From the NCBI GenBank assembly GCA_017307375.1, contig JAFKFH010000014.1, positions 173,867 to 237,866 of the forward strand: a stretch of DNA of 64,000 nt, written 5' to 3'. Shown piece after piece: positions 36,484 through 45,187 of the stretch. Every line of letters begins with the position of its first letter. Position 1 is the stretch's first letter. The notes under the pieces were generated by a model that saw only the letters and a program-made list of their open reading frames with translations, had not been told where the DNA came from and did no database searches. The DNA is from Alphaproteobacteria bacterium. Its GTDB lineage: Bacteria > Pseudomonadota > Alphaproteobacteria > Ferrovibrionales > Ferrovibrionaceae. Made by a program: the position numbers and the translations under genes.

Positions 36484-37842
36484 TCAGTCCTCTTCTGGCA
36501 CGGCCGCCGGGTCGCCATCGCCGCCAGCACCCGGCGCACCGGTGACGTCGGAACCAGGGCCGGTTTCGTTGCCCTTCGGCTGGAAGCCGATCGGCGCGAC
36601 ATTGGTCGGCTGATAGAGCGTGTCGCCGTGGTCGACGGCCGGCAGGCCTTCCTTCCGCCGGACCTCGTTCGGGGTGAGGTACATGCCGAGAATGCCGGTC
36701 CGATAGGAGGTGTAGCGGGTGCCGATGTCGGCCCGGAGGAAGCGATCAACTTCGAACTCGACGAACAGGCCCTCCTCGTCGAGGTCGAAGGTATCGTTCA
36801 GCTTGCATTCGATCCGCTCGCAATAGCTCGACACCACGCTGTTCAGATAGTCCTGGTCGGCCTTGACGATGTCGACCTTGCCGTCCGCCAGGCCGAGCTT
36901 GTGGGGCGGGATGCGCAGGACGCGGGCGATTTCATCCTGCTGATGCTTGCGCGAGGCCAGGAACTCCATGTCGACGGACTTCAGCAGCTCGGGGTGGAAC
37001 TTCACGCCCTGTTCGAGGATCGGCGTCCGGCCGACGTTCTCGAGGCCGGCCTGTTCGTCGTCCCAATCGATCTGCATGCGGCGATAGGCTTCATCGCTCA
37101 GTTCGGCAGCGCCGGCCGGCATTTCGAGCCAGCCCGACGGGCGCGCACCCCGCTTGGCGAACAGCCCGGCCTGGCGCTGCTGGGCCAGAGCGAGCCCGAT
37201 GATTTCCTTCGCGAGGCCGAGCCGGTTCAGCCCCCTGATGCCGTCGTCCGACAGCCAGCGGATATGCAGGATGTCGTCGCTGTGGATCAGCTGCGGCAGG
37301 CCTGCAAGCACGGTCATCATGTGCTGATCGCGGCGCGCGACCGAGTAGAAGATTTCCCCCGCCGGCGACGGCAGCACCGACACGTCGTCGGGATTGCAGG
37401 CGATCAGCCCGAGCGGGTGCCCGCGACGGTCGCGGAGGATCACGGCATAGGCATTCCCGCGCAGGATCAGCGCGGCCACCATCATCTCCCAGAACTCGAA
37501 CCGGCTTTGGTACCGGTTCGGCCGGCGTAGCAGCCGTTCCAGCGGGTGATCCGCGGCGATGATCTTTTCACCAGCCGGGCCGAGCCGGTAGACGTGGATA
37601 GGCAGCTTGGCAACGTCCTCGGCGATGATCGTCACGGCACCGAGGACGACCGAGGCCTGCATCGCCGCCGTCCGGGTGACGACGATGCCGCTCGACGAAC
37701 GCATGCCGCCGCCATACCGCCGGAACCAGGCATCCGGCGTCTTGTCGCTGTCGGTCTTCGCGGTTGTCTTCGGGGCGCCGATCTTGGGTTCCACCCGCTC
37801 GCCTGCCGGCTGGCGGGTGCGGAGCCGATCGAAAATGCCCAT
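36484..37842 (-). CDS. Portal protein, HK97 family
   Basis: This 452-residue protein begins MGIFDRLRTR and forms the dodecameric DNA channel. It shows the family blocks VLGAVTIIAEDVAKLPIHVYR, HPLERLLRRPN, EFWEMMVAALILRGNAYAVILRD, IRWLSDDGIRGLNRLGLAKEIIGLALAQ, the DEIARVLRIPPHKLGL segment and EVRRKEGLPAVDHGDTLYQPTN. ATG 37842 has a GGAG site; an ATG at 37863 overlapping the terminase stop (ATGA) would add seven residues and cannot be excluded. Confidence 0.92.
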   Translation of the reverse strand: MGIFDRLRTRQPAGERVEPKIGAPKTTAKTDSDKTPDAWFRRYGGGMRSSSGIVVTRTAAMQASVVLGAVTIIAEDVAKLPIHVYRLGPAGEKIIAADHPLERLLRRPNRYQSRFEFWEMMVAALILRGNAYAVILRDRRGHPLGLIACNPDDVSVLPSPAGEIFYSVARRDQHMMTVLAGLPQLIHSDDILHIRWLSDDGIRGLNRLGLAKEIIGLALAQQRQAGLFAKRGARPSGWLEMPAGAAELSDEAYRRMQIDWDDEQAGLENVGRTPILEQGVKFHPELLKSVDMEFLASRKHQQDEIARVLRIPPHKLGLADGKVDIVKADQDYLNSVVSSYCERIECKLNDTFDLDEEGLFVEFEVDRFLRADIGTRYTSYRTGILGMYLTPNEVRRKEGLPAVDHGDTLYQPTNVAPIGFQPKGNETGPGSDVTGAPGAGGDGDPAAVPEED

Positions 37843-37859
37843 TTTTCGCTCCGATCGGT

Positions 37860-39743
37860 TCATGTGCGGCGGATGCCGCGGGTTTCATAGACCGAGACGA
37901 ATTTCGTCTGGATCCTGCTGGTAGCCAGGCCGACCGCCATCGCCAGCGCGACCGCCGCGTCGATGCGGTTGGTCGCCCGGCGTTTCGAGAACCAGCGGTT
38001 ATCGAAGGGGTCGCTTTCGGTGACCACCGACATGATCGCCGAGATGAGAACCGGGCTGGCCTGCAGCACGATCCGTTCCTCGAGGATCAGTGTTTCCAGC
38101 TCACGCACCGAACCCGGGAACCACAGGCCCTCGGGTTCGATGCCGCCCGAGGCCTTCGCCGCGGCAACCGCTCGCTCGTCCGGCTTCGCCCGCCGCGTCC
38201 CGCCCTGCGGATGCTCGAAGGTCGGCACCGTGACGCCGACCGCGTCCAGTTCCGGTTCGAACTTCAGCTTGAAGCCGTACCGGTCGTAAGCGATGCCCTG
38301 AAGCAGGAAATCGGCCTGGATCGACTGGAAGCGCGCCGCGACATAGTCGAAGCGCACGGCCGGGCCGGGTGTTGGGGTAAGCCAGTTATCCTTGACCCAG
38401 GCTTCATATGGCGCCTGGTCCCGCTTCGCTCGCTCGACAATCGTATCCTTCGGCGTCCAGGCCTCGACCCAGGCGGCGAAGGTCGGCAAGGTGACCTTGA
38501 CGCGGCGATCGTCAACCAGCCGTTCCCGCTCGACGGTACCAGTCGGCACCACGAAAGCGGCGGCGGTCATATCCTGGGTCGCGGACAGGTCGGCCGACGC
38601 GAAGACACGCTGGCGGTGATGCACTGCCGGCTTGAAGTCGCGAAGCACGCGGTCGAGCAACTTGCGCGACATCCAGGTTGTCGCCGAATCGGTCCAGACA
38701 CAGAAATGAAGGCGCAGGATGCCGTTCGTTCGGCCGGGCACGTCCAGTGCCTGCTTGACCACGTCGGCAAGGTAGTCGTGTTCGAGGATGACGCCCAGCA
38801 GCGGGTTCGCCTTGACCCAGCACGATGGATCCGTGAACGGATCATCGTCCTTGTCGAGGGCGCAGACGTAGCTGAACGTCGTGTCGTCCAGGACCTCGCC
38901 GACATAGGTGAAGTCGGCGTCCGGCGTCCGGGTGCCAGCCGCGACCTGGACCGCGTGCTGGTGCTCTTCCCAGCAGATCGATTGCCGATCGCTGCCCGAG
39001 TTGGTGATCATCACCAGCAGCGGTTGCTGCCGGAATTTGAAACCACGCTCGAGCATTTCCAGCACGTCGCGCGACGGGTGTTCGTGGATCTCGTCGCATA
39101 GCGCGCAGGATGGCCGCGGGCCGCTGCTGGCGCCTTTCTTGGCGATCGGCCTGAAGAACGACCCGCTCTTCAGGTCTGCCAGGTTCCATACCGGGTTCGC
39201 GCCCGATTTCGTAAGGCGCGCTGCCAGCGCCGGCGACTGATCGACCATCGCGACCGCGTCGCGAAACAGGACCATCGCCTGGGCCTTGTCCTTCCCGGCC
39301 GCGTAGACCTCGGCGCGGGCCTCGCCGTCGGCCAGCATGCAGTACAGCCCGACGCCGGCCGCCCATGGCGACTTCCCGTTGCCCTTTCCCTCCTCGATGA
39401 AGGCACGGCGAAAGCGGCGCCGGCCGGTGGCCTTCCATTTCCAGCCGAAAATCGAACCCGTCTTGAAGGCCTGCGGCGGTTCAAGGCGAAAAGGCTTGCC
39501 TTCGAACTGCCCGCCGTTCAACCGCAGCACGTCGGCGTTGAAGTCGATCGCGCGCTTCGCTGCGGCCAGGTCCCAGACCAACCCACGCTTCGGCCCGTCG
39601 CGCAGGTCCTGCAGGTGGCGCCGGCAGGAGTTGCGGACATGAGGCCCGGCGATCACCCTGCCGGCGACGACGTCTTCGGCATAGCTGGTGACGGGGTCGT
39701 CAGAAGTATTTCGCCGCCGGGTCGTCCTTCTTTTTGTCGTCAT
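37860..39743 (-). CDS. Terminase large subunit
   Basis: This 627-residue packaging motor has an N-terminal ATPase with a Walker A-like EEGKGNGKS (117-125), Walker B region CALCDEIHEH, a motif III-like MITNSGS, and a C-terminal RNase H-like nuclease domain with FASADLSATQDMTAA and the late NRIDAAVALAMAVG segment. It belongs to the HK97/P27-partner type of large subunits. ATG 39743 (MTTKRRT) overlaps the end of the small subunit by 44 bases. Confidence 0.93.
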   Translation of the reverse strand: MTTKRRTTRRRNTSDDPVTSYAEDVVAGRVIAGPHVRNSCRRHLQDLRDGPKRGLVWDLAAAKRAIDFNADVLRLNGGQFEGKPFRLEPPQAFKTGSIFGWKWKATGRRRFRRAFIEEGKGNGKSPWAAGVGLYCMLADGEARAEVYAAGKDKAQAMVLFRDAVAMVDQSPALAARLTKSGANPVWNLADLKSGSFFRPIAKKGASSGPRPSCALCDEIHEHPSRDVLEMLERGFKFRQQPLLVMITNSGSDRQSICWEEHQHAVQVAAGTRTPDADFTYVGEVLDDTTFSYVCALDKDDDPFTDPSCWVKANPLLGVILEHDYLADVVKQALDVPGRTNGILRLHFCVWTDSATTWMSRKLLDRVLRDFKPAVHHRQRVFASADLSATQDMTAAAFVVPTGTVERERLVDDRRVKVTLPTFAAWVEAWTPKDTIVERAKRDQAPYEAWVKDNWLTPTPGPAVRFDYVAARFQSIQADFLLQGIAYDRYGFKLKFEPELDAVGVTVPTFEHPQGGTRRAKPDERAVAAAKASGGIEPEGLWFPGSVRELETLILEERIVLQASPVLISAIMSVVTESDPFDNRWFSKRRATNRIDAAVALAMAVGLATSRIQTKFVSVYETRGIRRT

Positions 39744-40086
39744 CGCGTGGTGTCCCCATACGCGACCGGGACGACGGATCAAGCCCAAGCTCGGATCCTG
39801 CAGAGCGATGTTCGCGCCGGTCCGCAGCGGTCCACATGCGCCGATCGCGCTCGAACTCGGCTTGCCGGTCGCACCACGCGGCGAGCTTGTAGCTATCGGC
39901 AACCGACAGCCAGAAAGCGAACTGCATCACCTCGTCCCACAGCGCCGAGCCGCGACCCTTCAGCCACTTCGGCTTGACCGGCTTTCCGCCAGGATCAGGC
40001 TCGCCCTCCGGCAGCGGCCGACGGCCCGCGTTGCCCTGGACCAGCTTCAAATGCGTGGGCTTTGGCTTCGGTCCGCGGGTGCCCAT
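39700..40086 (-). CDS. Terminase small subunit, P27 family
   Basis: This 128-residue protein opens with the P27-family signature GTRGPKPKPTHLKLVQGNAGRRPLPEGEP, then a helical part (SALWDEVMQFAFWLSVADSYKLAAWCDRQAEF). It recognises phage DNA for packaging. It is shorter than many P27 proteins, and the tail DDDKKKDDPAAKYF is hydrophilic. ATG 40086 lies within a perfect 10-bp inverted repeat that places its GGAG ribosome site in the loop. Confidence 0.88.
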   Translation of the reverse strand: MGTRGPKPKPTHLKLVQGNAGRRPLPEGEPDPGGKPVKPKWLKGRGSALWDEVMQFAFWLSVADSYKLAAWCDRQAEFERDRRMWTAADRREHRSAGSELGLDPSSRSRMGTPRDDDKKKDDPAAKYF

Positions 40087-40110
40087 AATAAATTCTCCGA
40101 AATTTATTAT
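40085..40110 (-). promoter_or_regulatory. AT-rich inverted repeat over the terS start
   Basis: ATAATAAATT (40085-40094) and AATTTATTAT (40101-40110) are perfect reverse complements around a 6-base loop. In the terS transcript the loop reads TCGGAG, the ribosome site, and the AUG is in the stem. The sequence stands out as AT-rich in GC-rich DNA. It may gate terS translation or be a terminase-binding (packaging) site. Confidence 0.65.
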
Positions 40111-40175
40111 GCGACTGCGCGCAAAGAGGACCCCGTCCGGTCAAGAACCCCTTTCGGGATGAATTTCTAGACCCC

Positions 40176-40490
40176 CTACCCCTTCATGCCAGGATGACGC
40201 GGGTCTGTAGGCCATCCATCGGCGCCGACAGCGCCAGAATAGCCGCGATTGTCTTCGCGCTGGGCCGCGCTGTTGTGGTGCTGTTCACAGACAGCTTCCC
40301 AATTATTCTTGTCCCAGAACAGTTTTTGGTCGCCGCGGTGCGGTGTCTTGTGATTGACCACCGTAGCCCGGGCGACGATGCCGACGGCATCGCAGCGGCA
40401 ACAGAACGGATGCCGGCGGAGATACCCGGCGCGGGCCTTCTGCCACGCGGTGCCGTAACCGCGATCAGCAGCTGATGCACGATCGCTCAT
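40176..40490 (-). CDS. HNH endonuclease next to terminase
   Basis: This 104-residue packaging-associated HNH nuclease has Zn ligands CRC (31-33) and the late VCEQHH (C68, H71/H72), the catalytic segment VVNHKTPHRGD (H47) and NNWEAVC (N62/N63). In HK97-like phages an HNH protein at this site is needed with terminase for cutting DNA at cos. ATG 40490 is used; longer frames upstream are not HNH-like. It is the first gene of the leftward late operon. Confidence 0.88.
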   Translation of the reverse strand: MSDRASAADRGYGTAWQKARAGYLRRHPFCCRCDAVGIVARATVVNHKTPHRGDQKLFWDKNNWEAVCEQHHNSAAQREDNRGYSGAVGADGWPTDPRHPGMKG

Positions 40491-40540
40491 GCCTCGCCCT
40501 CGATGTCGGGATCCTGATCGTTCAAGCCGGAGCGGCCTGA

Positions 40541-40576
40541 AACGGAAACGCCCGCCGGGATGGTTCCCGCCGGGCG
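40541..40576 (-). terminator. Terminator between replication genes and late operon
   Basis: CGCCCGCCGGGA (40549-40560) and TCCCGCCGGGCG (40565-40576) pair at 11 of 12 positions with a 4-base loop. Read leftward they are followed by a moderately T-rich tail. It lies between the DUF6456 gene and the HNH gene and likely separates early and late transcripts. The T run is short, so efficiency is uncertain. Confidence 0.6.
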
Positions 40577-40619
40577 CACTCATAGGTCTCAATAAATTTC
40601 TCAGATAGCCGTACGGATG

Positions 40620-41711
40620 TCAACTACCCCAATCGACACCCATCCATACCGGCTGCGCCGGCGCGTTCTTGTAGCCGTAATGGGCCGCAAGGGCATCGAG
40701 CGCACCGCCGAGGTAGTCCATGCCCTTCGTCTCCGCCCGCTTGCCCGTGACGCCGGTCAGCGCCGCCCATTCGCGCGCCGTGCCGCCCATGCACACGACA
40801 TGCACCAGGACGGGCGCCAGGATCGGCCCCACGGCGCGCATGGCGGCGACGTAGGCCCGGCGGGCCGCGTCCACGATGGTGACGGCGTCGTCCGAGCTGG
40901 TGCCCGGGCTGGCGGGTTCCTCGTAGCGGGCGGTCACCCGGCCGGCGAACTGGCCCTCGTCCCAGTCGCCGCGCAGCCGCTGGCCGGCGTCGTACTGGGC
41001 GGCATCGATGAGGCCTCGCCGCTCGTACATGTCGAAAGGCTGCTGCGTCCGGCAGCCCTTCACCGTCTCGCGCGAACCCCTCACGGTCCCTCGCGCCGTC
41101 ACGCTATGCACGCCTTCGATGACGTCGCCCTTGGCCAGACGCTCGGGTGTCGGCCCGTCGTGCCCGTAGCGCTCGACCTGGATGCCGTCGAGGTTGCGGA
41201 CGATGACCTTCTCGGCCTCGGACCACTGCGACCGCTGCATGGCCGAGATGCGCACCTGGTCGGCCTCGTACCGGGCCATCTGTTCCTCGACCTGCAGCAG
41301 GTCGGACGCGGCCGCGCTGGCGGCGGTGTGTGCGCTGTCGAGCGCCGCCCGCTCGGCAGGTGTCGACGCCGGCTTGCCGATGAGCCGCTGAAGCTCGCTT
41401 TGCGCCGCCTCGAGGCGAGCGGCCACCTGGGCACGGCGACGGGCCAGTTCCTCGCCCGCCGAATCGGCAGGCTGGCGCGCGGCCTCGACGATCCGTTGAT
41501 GCCGCTCGATCGCCTTGTCCAGGCGGAAGACCTTCAGCCGGGCGCGCTGTTCCTCAGCCGGCGAGGCCTCGCCCGCGTTGAACCGCTTGGCCACGGCCTC
41601 ATGCTCGGCCATCGCCGCGTCACGATCGGCCAGCAGCTTGGCGCCGATCAGGTCGGGTGCCGTGGCCGGCAATGCGACCGCCTTGCGTGGTCGTCCCCTG
41701 CGGTTGCTCAT
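40620..41711 (-). CDS. Coiled-coil protein with C-terminal DUF6456-like domain
   Basis: This 363-residue protein has a basic N-terminal SNRRGRPRKAVALP, a long Glu/Ala/Arg-rich coiled coil (about 25-170), and from about residue 215 a segment with QQPFDMYERRGLIDAAQYDAGQRLR, AARRAYVAAMRAVGPILAPVLVHVVC and GMDYLGGALDALAAHYG. That is the DUF6456 pattern known from alphaproteobacterial chromosomal and phage proteins, probably DNA-binding. It could control late gene expression, since it is encoded just before the late operon; this is inference. Confidence 0.65.
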   Translation of the reverse strand: MSNRRGRPRKAVALPATAPDLIGAKLLADRDAAMAEHEAVAKRFNAGEASPAEEQRARLKVFRLDKAIERHQRIVEAARQPADSAGEELARRRAQVAARLEAAQSELQRLIGKPASTPAERAALDSAHTAASAAASDLLQVEEQMARYEADQVRISAMQRSQWSEAEKVIVRNLDGIQVERYGHDGPTPERLAKGDVIEGVHSVTARGTVRGSRETVKGCRTQQPFDMYERRGLIDAAQYDAGQRLRGDWDEGQFAGRVTARYEEPASPGTSSDDAVTIVDAARRAYVAAMRAVGPILAPVLVHVVCMGGTAREWAALTGVTGKRAETKGMDYLGGALDALAAHYGYKNAPAQPVWMGVDWGS

Positions 41712-41735
41712 GGTTTCCCCCCGGCCGTATTCAGG

Positions 41736-42209
41736 TCAGCCCTCGTCCTGGCTTTCGTCGGCTTCCGGCTCGCGGCTCTGGTAGCCCGCCAGCATCGCCC
41801 GTGCCCAGCCGCATTCCCGGATCCTGGCCATCTCCCCAAGGGCACGGCGCATCTCAGCCTGCGAGGCGAATCTGTCACGAAGCAACCATTGGCCGAACAA
41901 TCCTTCGGGCGTTGCCAGTGGGTCGGTACCGGTCAACCAGCCCTCGACGCTGCAGCCGTAGCTGGCCCTCCAGTTGGTCGTCCACTCCTCACGCCTGGCC
42001 TGGTAGAGCGGACCGCCGGTCTTGGCGTCGCGCACCACTGTCGGCCAAAAATCGAGGGTGACGTCGCACACGATGACCTGCCCGGTCTCGGGGTCCTGGC
42101 TGGTGTTCCAGACCAGATCGACATCGGCCGCATCAAAAAGTCCGTCGGACGGCATAAGGTCGGGGCGGAGGCGAAAAACCGGGTTCTGGTCGAAGGTCGG
42201 CTTCGTCAT
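41736..42209 (-). CDS. Hypothetical protein of the replication block
   Basis: This 157-residue acidic protein begins MTKPTFDQNPVFRLRPDLM and contains VWNTSQDPETGQVIVCDVTLDFWPTVV, three further Trp-rich patches and SVEGWLTGTDPLATPEGLF. I do not recognise the family. Its start overlaps the end of the DUF1376 gene by four bases (ATGA), which supports translation. Confidence 0.6.
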   Translation of the reverse strand: MTKPTFDQNPVFRLRPDLMPSDGLFDAADVDLVWNTSQDPETGQVIVCDVTLDFWPTVVRDAKTGGPLYQARREEWTTNWRASYGCSVEGWLTGTDPLATPEGLFGQWLLRDRFASQAEMRRALGEMARIRECGWARAMLAGYQSREPEADESQDEG

Positions 42210-43204
42210 GCTGCGTCCTCTCTGCGTTTGGGGCCGGGGATGATACCCCGGTCGATGAGCAATTGCTTCGGCGCACGGCAATTCGGGTCGTGCCTGCCCT
42301 TTCGGTCCACTGGCGGCATACCCCATTGATGCATCGACCAGACACGGCGACCGCTGGTTTCCCAGGCGTCGAGAATGACATTCCAGCGGTCGATTTCAGT
42401 GCCGGTCTGCGCGGCTGGTGGCGATGCCTCTGCCCGTGCTGCTGGCGCGGTGCGCAAGTCGTGGCGATCCTGGATCATCGGCGTAAAGTACCCGACCGTG
42501 CGGGGCGGCTTGAAGCCCGTCCGCTTCGTGATCGCCTCGACAGCCGGCAGGATGTCGAGGTCCGGCGAAAAGCCACGGCGCGACCATTCCAACGCGACCG
42601 CCTGGCCATCCATCAGCCCCTTGCCGGGATCGATCCCGGCGAGGTCGACGACGCGCTCAAGCACCCGGTCCCATGGCCAGCGATCGGTAAGCTGGGCAGC
42701 AGGTTCGGGCGGGTCGGGCGCCCTGTCCGGGATTAGCTGCTCTGCTGAAGAAGACTCCATATTAAGTGGCTGTGGCTGTGGCTGGCATTGCGATCGCATA
42801 CCTGTTCGCATATCCGTTCGCTCTGCATCCGCATATGCGTTCGCATATCCGTTCGCATCGTTCTTGCCCTTCTTCTTCTCAGACTTTTCCCAACGATCAC
42901 GGGCACTTGCCGCCGCCTTCTCAGATTTGTCGGCTAAAATTTTCAGTTCCGCCGAAATTCGGGAATGGCTCCACGAATTTTTTGAAATTTGGAAAAATTT
43001 TGCGACGGTCTCGCTGATCCGCCGCCACTTCGTCGGGGTCATCCGGACGATGCGGGCAAGCTTGGCGTCGTCATTGGGAAGCTCGCCGCCGGCGTTCCAG
43101 CACTCGAACAGCAGCAGCACGTATGCCCCGTGCTCCTCGGTGCTGAGGTGCTGGGTGTCGCGCAGGTAGTCGCCGACGTAGAATGGCATCCAGGGCTTAC
43201 CCAT
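42206..43204 (-). CDS. DUF1376 replication protein (lambda O-like role)
   Basis: This 332-residue protein starts MGKPWMPFYVGDYLRDTQHLSTEEHGAY, the DUF1376/YdaU signature (residues 1-90), a winged-helix-type DNA-binding domain. A low-complexity region (about 115-140, NANGYANAYADAE) is encoded by an iteron cluster, and the C-terminal half includes DRWPWDRVLERVVDLAGIDPG and VEAITKRTGFKPPRTVGYF. Next to DnaB, it likely binds the origin and loads helicase. The ATG at 43204 fits the family start. Confidence 0.8.
   Translation of the reverse strand: MGKPWMPFYVGDYLRDTQHLSTEEHGAYVLLLFECWNAGGELPNDDAKLARIVRMTPTKWRRISETVAKFFQISKNSWSHSRISAELKILADKSEKAAASARDRWEKSEKKKGKNDANGYANAYADAERTDMRTGMRSQCQPQPQPLNMESSSAEQLIPDRAPDPPEPAAQLTDRWPWDRVLERVVDLAGIDPGKGLMDGQAVALEWSRRGFSPDLDILPAVEAITKRTGFKPPRTVGYFTPMIQDRHDLRTAPAARAEASPPAAQTGTEIDRWNVILDAWETSGRRVWSMHQWGMPPVDRKGRHDPNCRAPKQLLIDRGIIPGPKRREDAA
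42792..42860. repeat. Iteron cluster inside the DUF1376 gene, candidate phage origin
   Basis: The segment contains two exact copies of GTTCGCATATCCG (42804-42816, 42839-42851), a related GATCGCATACCTG, the palindrome CGCATATGCG (42830-42839) and a partial GTTCGCATCGT. An AT-rich tract follows at 42930-43005, with three A/T runs. Iterons beside an AT-rich region within the initiator gene is the lambda ori layout. The palindrome equals the repressor-region operator core. Confidence 0.6.
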
Positions 43205-43206
43205 CG

Positions 43207-44610
43207 TCACGCCGCCCTGTTGTCGAAGCGGTTGGTCGCGGGATCGAAGAGCACCACGCAACTGGCCTCGGGGCCATGCCGGTGCTTCCCGATGATGATT
43301 TCGCAGCGGCCTTCGTGCTCGGCCATCTCCTTCAGCCACTCGTGATATTCCGGGGTGTCTGGCTTGTGGGTCTCGCGCTGCAAGTAGTAGTGCTTCCGGA
43401 AGGGGAACAGGACGAGATCTGCGTCTTGCTCGATCGACCCGGATTCGCGGAGGTCGGAAAGTTGCGGCTTCTTGTCCTGCCTCCCCTCGGTCGCGCGCGA
43501 CAGCTGCGCCAGCGCGATCATGCAGACGTTGTGCTCCTTGGCCATGGCCTTAAGCCTGGTCGTGATGTCGGTCACCTCTGCCACCCGGTTCTCGTAGCGG
43601 CCGGCGTTGCCGCGTAGCAGCTGCAGATAGTCGATGACGACTATATGGATATCGCGGCGGCGCCGAAGGCGGCGGATATCGGAGTTGATCATGCCGACCG
43701 TCTGCGCGCCGCGGTCGTTGATCCAAAACGGTGTCGCATCGTGCTGTTCCACCGAGCCGATCAACCGCTCGAAGTCATCCTGTTCGACCGAGCCGTCGCG
43801 CATCTCCCGATAGGCGATGCTGGTCTCTTCGGCCAAAAAACGCTGCGCAATCTGGCGGCGCGACATTTCCAGCGAGTAGAACGCCACCCCGAACCCCTTC
43901 AAGGCGAAGCGTCGGGCGAGACTAACCGCCAGCGCGCTCTTACCCATGCCTGGCCGACCCGCGATGATCACCAGGTCGGACGCCTGAAAGCCGCCCAACA
44001 GGGCGTCGAGCGCATCGAGACCTGTGCGGAAGCCGGGCGGCTCCTTGCGTCCCTTCGCCTCCTCGATATCCTTCAGAACGTTCTGGCCTGCCTCCCGGAT
44101 AGATGCAGTGGCCCGGGTCATCTCCGCCTTCCCTTCGGCCACGCTGGACAGCATCGCCTCTGCATCGTCGATCAGCGACTGGGCCGCCTCGTGCTGGCCG
44201 GCCTTCTGCACCTGGTCGATGATGCGGCGGGCGACCATCAGAAGGTCGCGGCGTTGAGCGAGGTCCAGCAGCAGGGCGGCATAGCCCTCGATATCGATCA
44301 TCATCGCGGCGGCGCCAGCAAGCGAGCTGAGATAGGCGCTGCAACCTCCGTGCACGGCCAACGCCGGGTCATCCTGGAAATCCGGCGCCAGCATCGCCGG
44401 CGACACCCGCCCCCTGGTGGCCATCAGGTCTTGCACCCGGGCGTAGATGCGCTGATGAACTTCGAGGAAGAAATGTTCGGGGCGCAGGGTTGTCGCGACC
44501 CGCTCATAGGCATGCGGGAAACGCATGACGCCGCCCAGTACCTGCTGCTCGATCGCGGCATTGTGGGGCGGCGCGACCTTGTCGGCGCCGATCGGGACGA
44601 CGTTCGTCAT
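43207..44610 (-). CDS. dnaB: Replicative DNA helicase, DnaB family
   Basis: This 467-residue hexameric helicase has the N-terminal helical domain (NAAIEQQVLGGVMRFP, FFLEVHQRIYARVQDL), a linker, and the RecA-like core with PPGFRTGLDALDALLGGFQ, Walker A GRPGMGKS (218-225), FYSLEMSRRQIAQRFLA, Walker B VVIDYLQ (324-330) and LSDLRESGSIEQDADLVLF. It unwinds phage DNA with the DUF1376 protein encoded two bases downstream. ATG 44610 overlaps the previous stop (TGATG). Confidence 0.94.
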   Translation of the reverse strand: MTNVVPIGADKVAPPHNAAIEQQVLGGVMRFPHAYERVATTLRPEHFFLEVHQRIYARVQDLMATRGRVSPAMLAPDFQDDPALAVHGGCSAYLSSLAGAAAMMIDIEGYAALLLDLAQRRDLLMVARRIIDQVQKAGQHEAAQSLIDDAEAMLSSVAEGKAEMTRATASIREAGQNVLKDIEEAKGRKEPPGFRTGLDALDALLGGFQASDLVIIAGRPGMGKSALAVSLARRFALKGFGVAFYSLEMSRRQIAQRFLAEETSIAYREMRDGSVEQDDFERLIGSVEQHDATPFWINDRGAQTVGMINSDIRRLRRRRDIHIVVIDYLQLLRGNAGRYENRVAEVTDITTRLKAMAKEHNVCMIALAQLSRATEGRQDKKPQLSDLRESGSIEQDADLVLFPFRKHYYLQRETHKPDTPEYHEWLKEMAEHEGRCEIIIGKHRHGPEASCVVLFDPATNRFDNRAA

Positions 44611-44894
44611 CACGGTTGCTGCCGGGTTGTTGCACCTTCGGCCGACAGGCTCCGGATCTCGGCCAAAAACCGTTGCTCATGAGCCGTCGCCGCGTCATGC
44701 GCCGCGACGGCCGCCCGCATTGTCTCGATGCTCGGGTGCCGGCTGGCAGCCAGCAGCGCGGCCAGATAGGCGGTGTTCAACAGGTCGCGCTCGGTCCGCG
44801 GCTTCGGCGGTGTCCCGTCATCGGCGGGAAACCCCTCCAGTACGAGCGAGGCGACTTGCAGCGTCGTGATTGTCGGCTGGTCGGGTGCGGTCAT
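44610..44894 (-). CDS. Small hypothetical protein before dnaB
   Basis: This 94-residue protein begins MTAPDQPTITTLQVASLVLEGF with a helix-rich middle (RDLLNTAYLAALLAASRHPSIETMRAAVAAHDAA) and a polar tail. I recognise no family. ATG 44894 has a GGGGAA site; its stop overlaps the dnaB start. It is probably an early phage accessory protein. Confidence 0.6.
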   Translation of the reverse strand: MTAPDQPTITTLQVASLVLEGFPADDGTPPKPRTERDLLNTAYLAALLAASRHPSIETMRAAVAAHDAATAHEQRFLAEIRSLSAEGATTRQQP

Positions 44895-44972
44895 CGCATT
44901 CCCCAAATTTGTGCTTCGACATAGTCGGTTCGTTCTCCCAAACCGCCCCCCGCTCCCCCGCGGTCGCAGATA

Positions 44973-45185
44973 TCAGGTGTTGGGCATCGCGCCGCCTCGC
45001 GCGCGCCCTTCAGTCCGGACCGGCTTGCCCTCCGTCCGGCTGAAAATCTCGATGAGCCGTTGGTCCAACAGCACCGCTTCGCGCAGCGTTCGGGCCGGCA
45101 ATAGCGGTTCGCGGGCGATGGCCAGCAGGCGGCGGCCCTCGGCCGTTTCCGCCGGCCGACCGGGACAGGTCTGTTCGTCCGTCAT
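44973..45185 (-). CDS. Small hypothetical early protein
   Basis: This 70-residue protein begins MTDEQTCPGRPAETAEGRRLLAIARE and has the helix LLPARTLREAVLLDQRLIEIFSR. It lies two bases past the end of the GNAT-like gene, in line with the leftward early operon. No family is recognised. Confidence 0.5.
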   Translation of the reverse strand: MTDEQTCPGRPAETAEGRRLLAIAREPLLPARTLREAVLLDQRLIEIFSRTEGKPVRTEGRARGGAMPNT

Positions 45186-45187
45186 CG

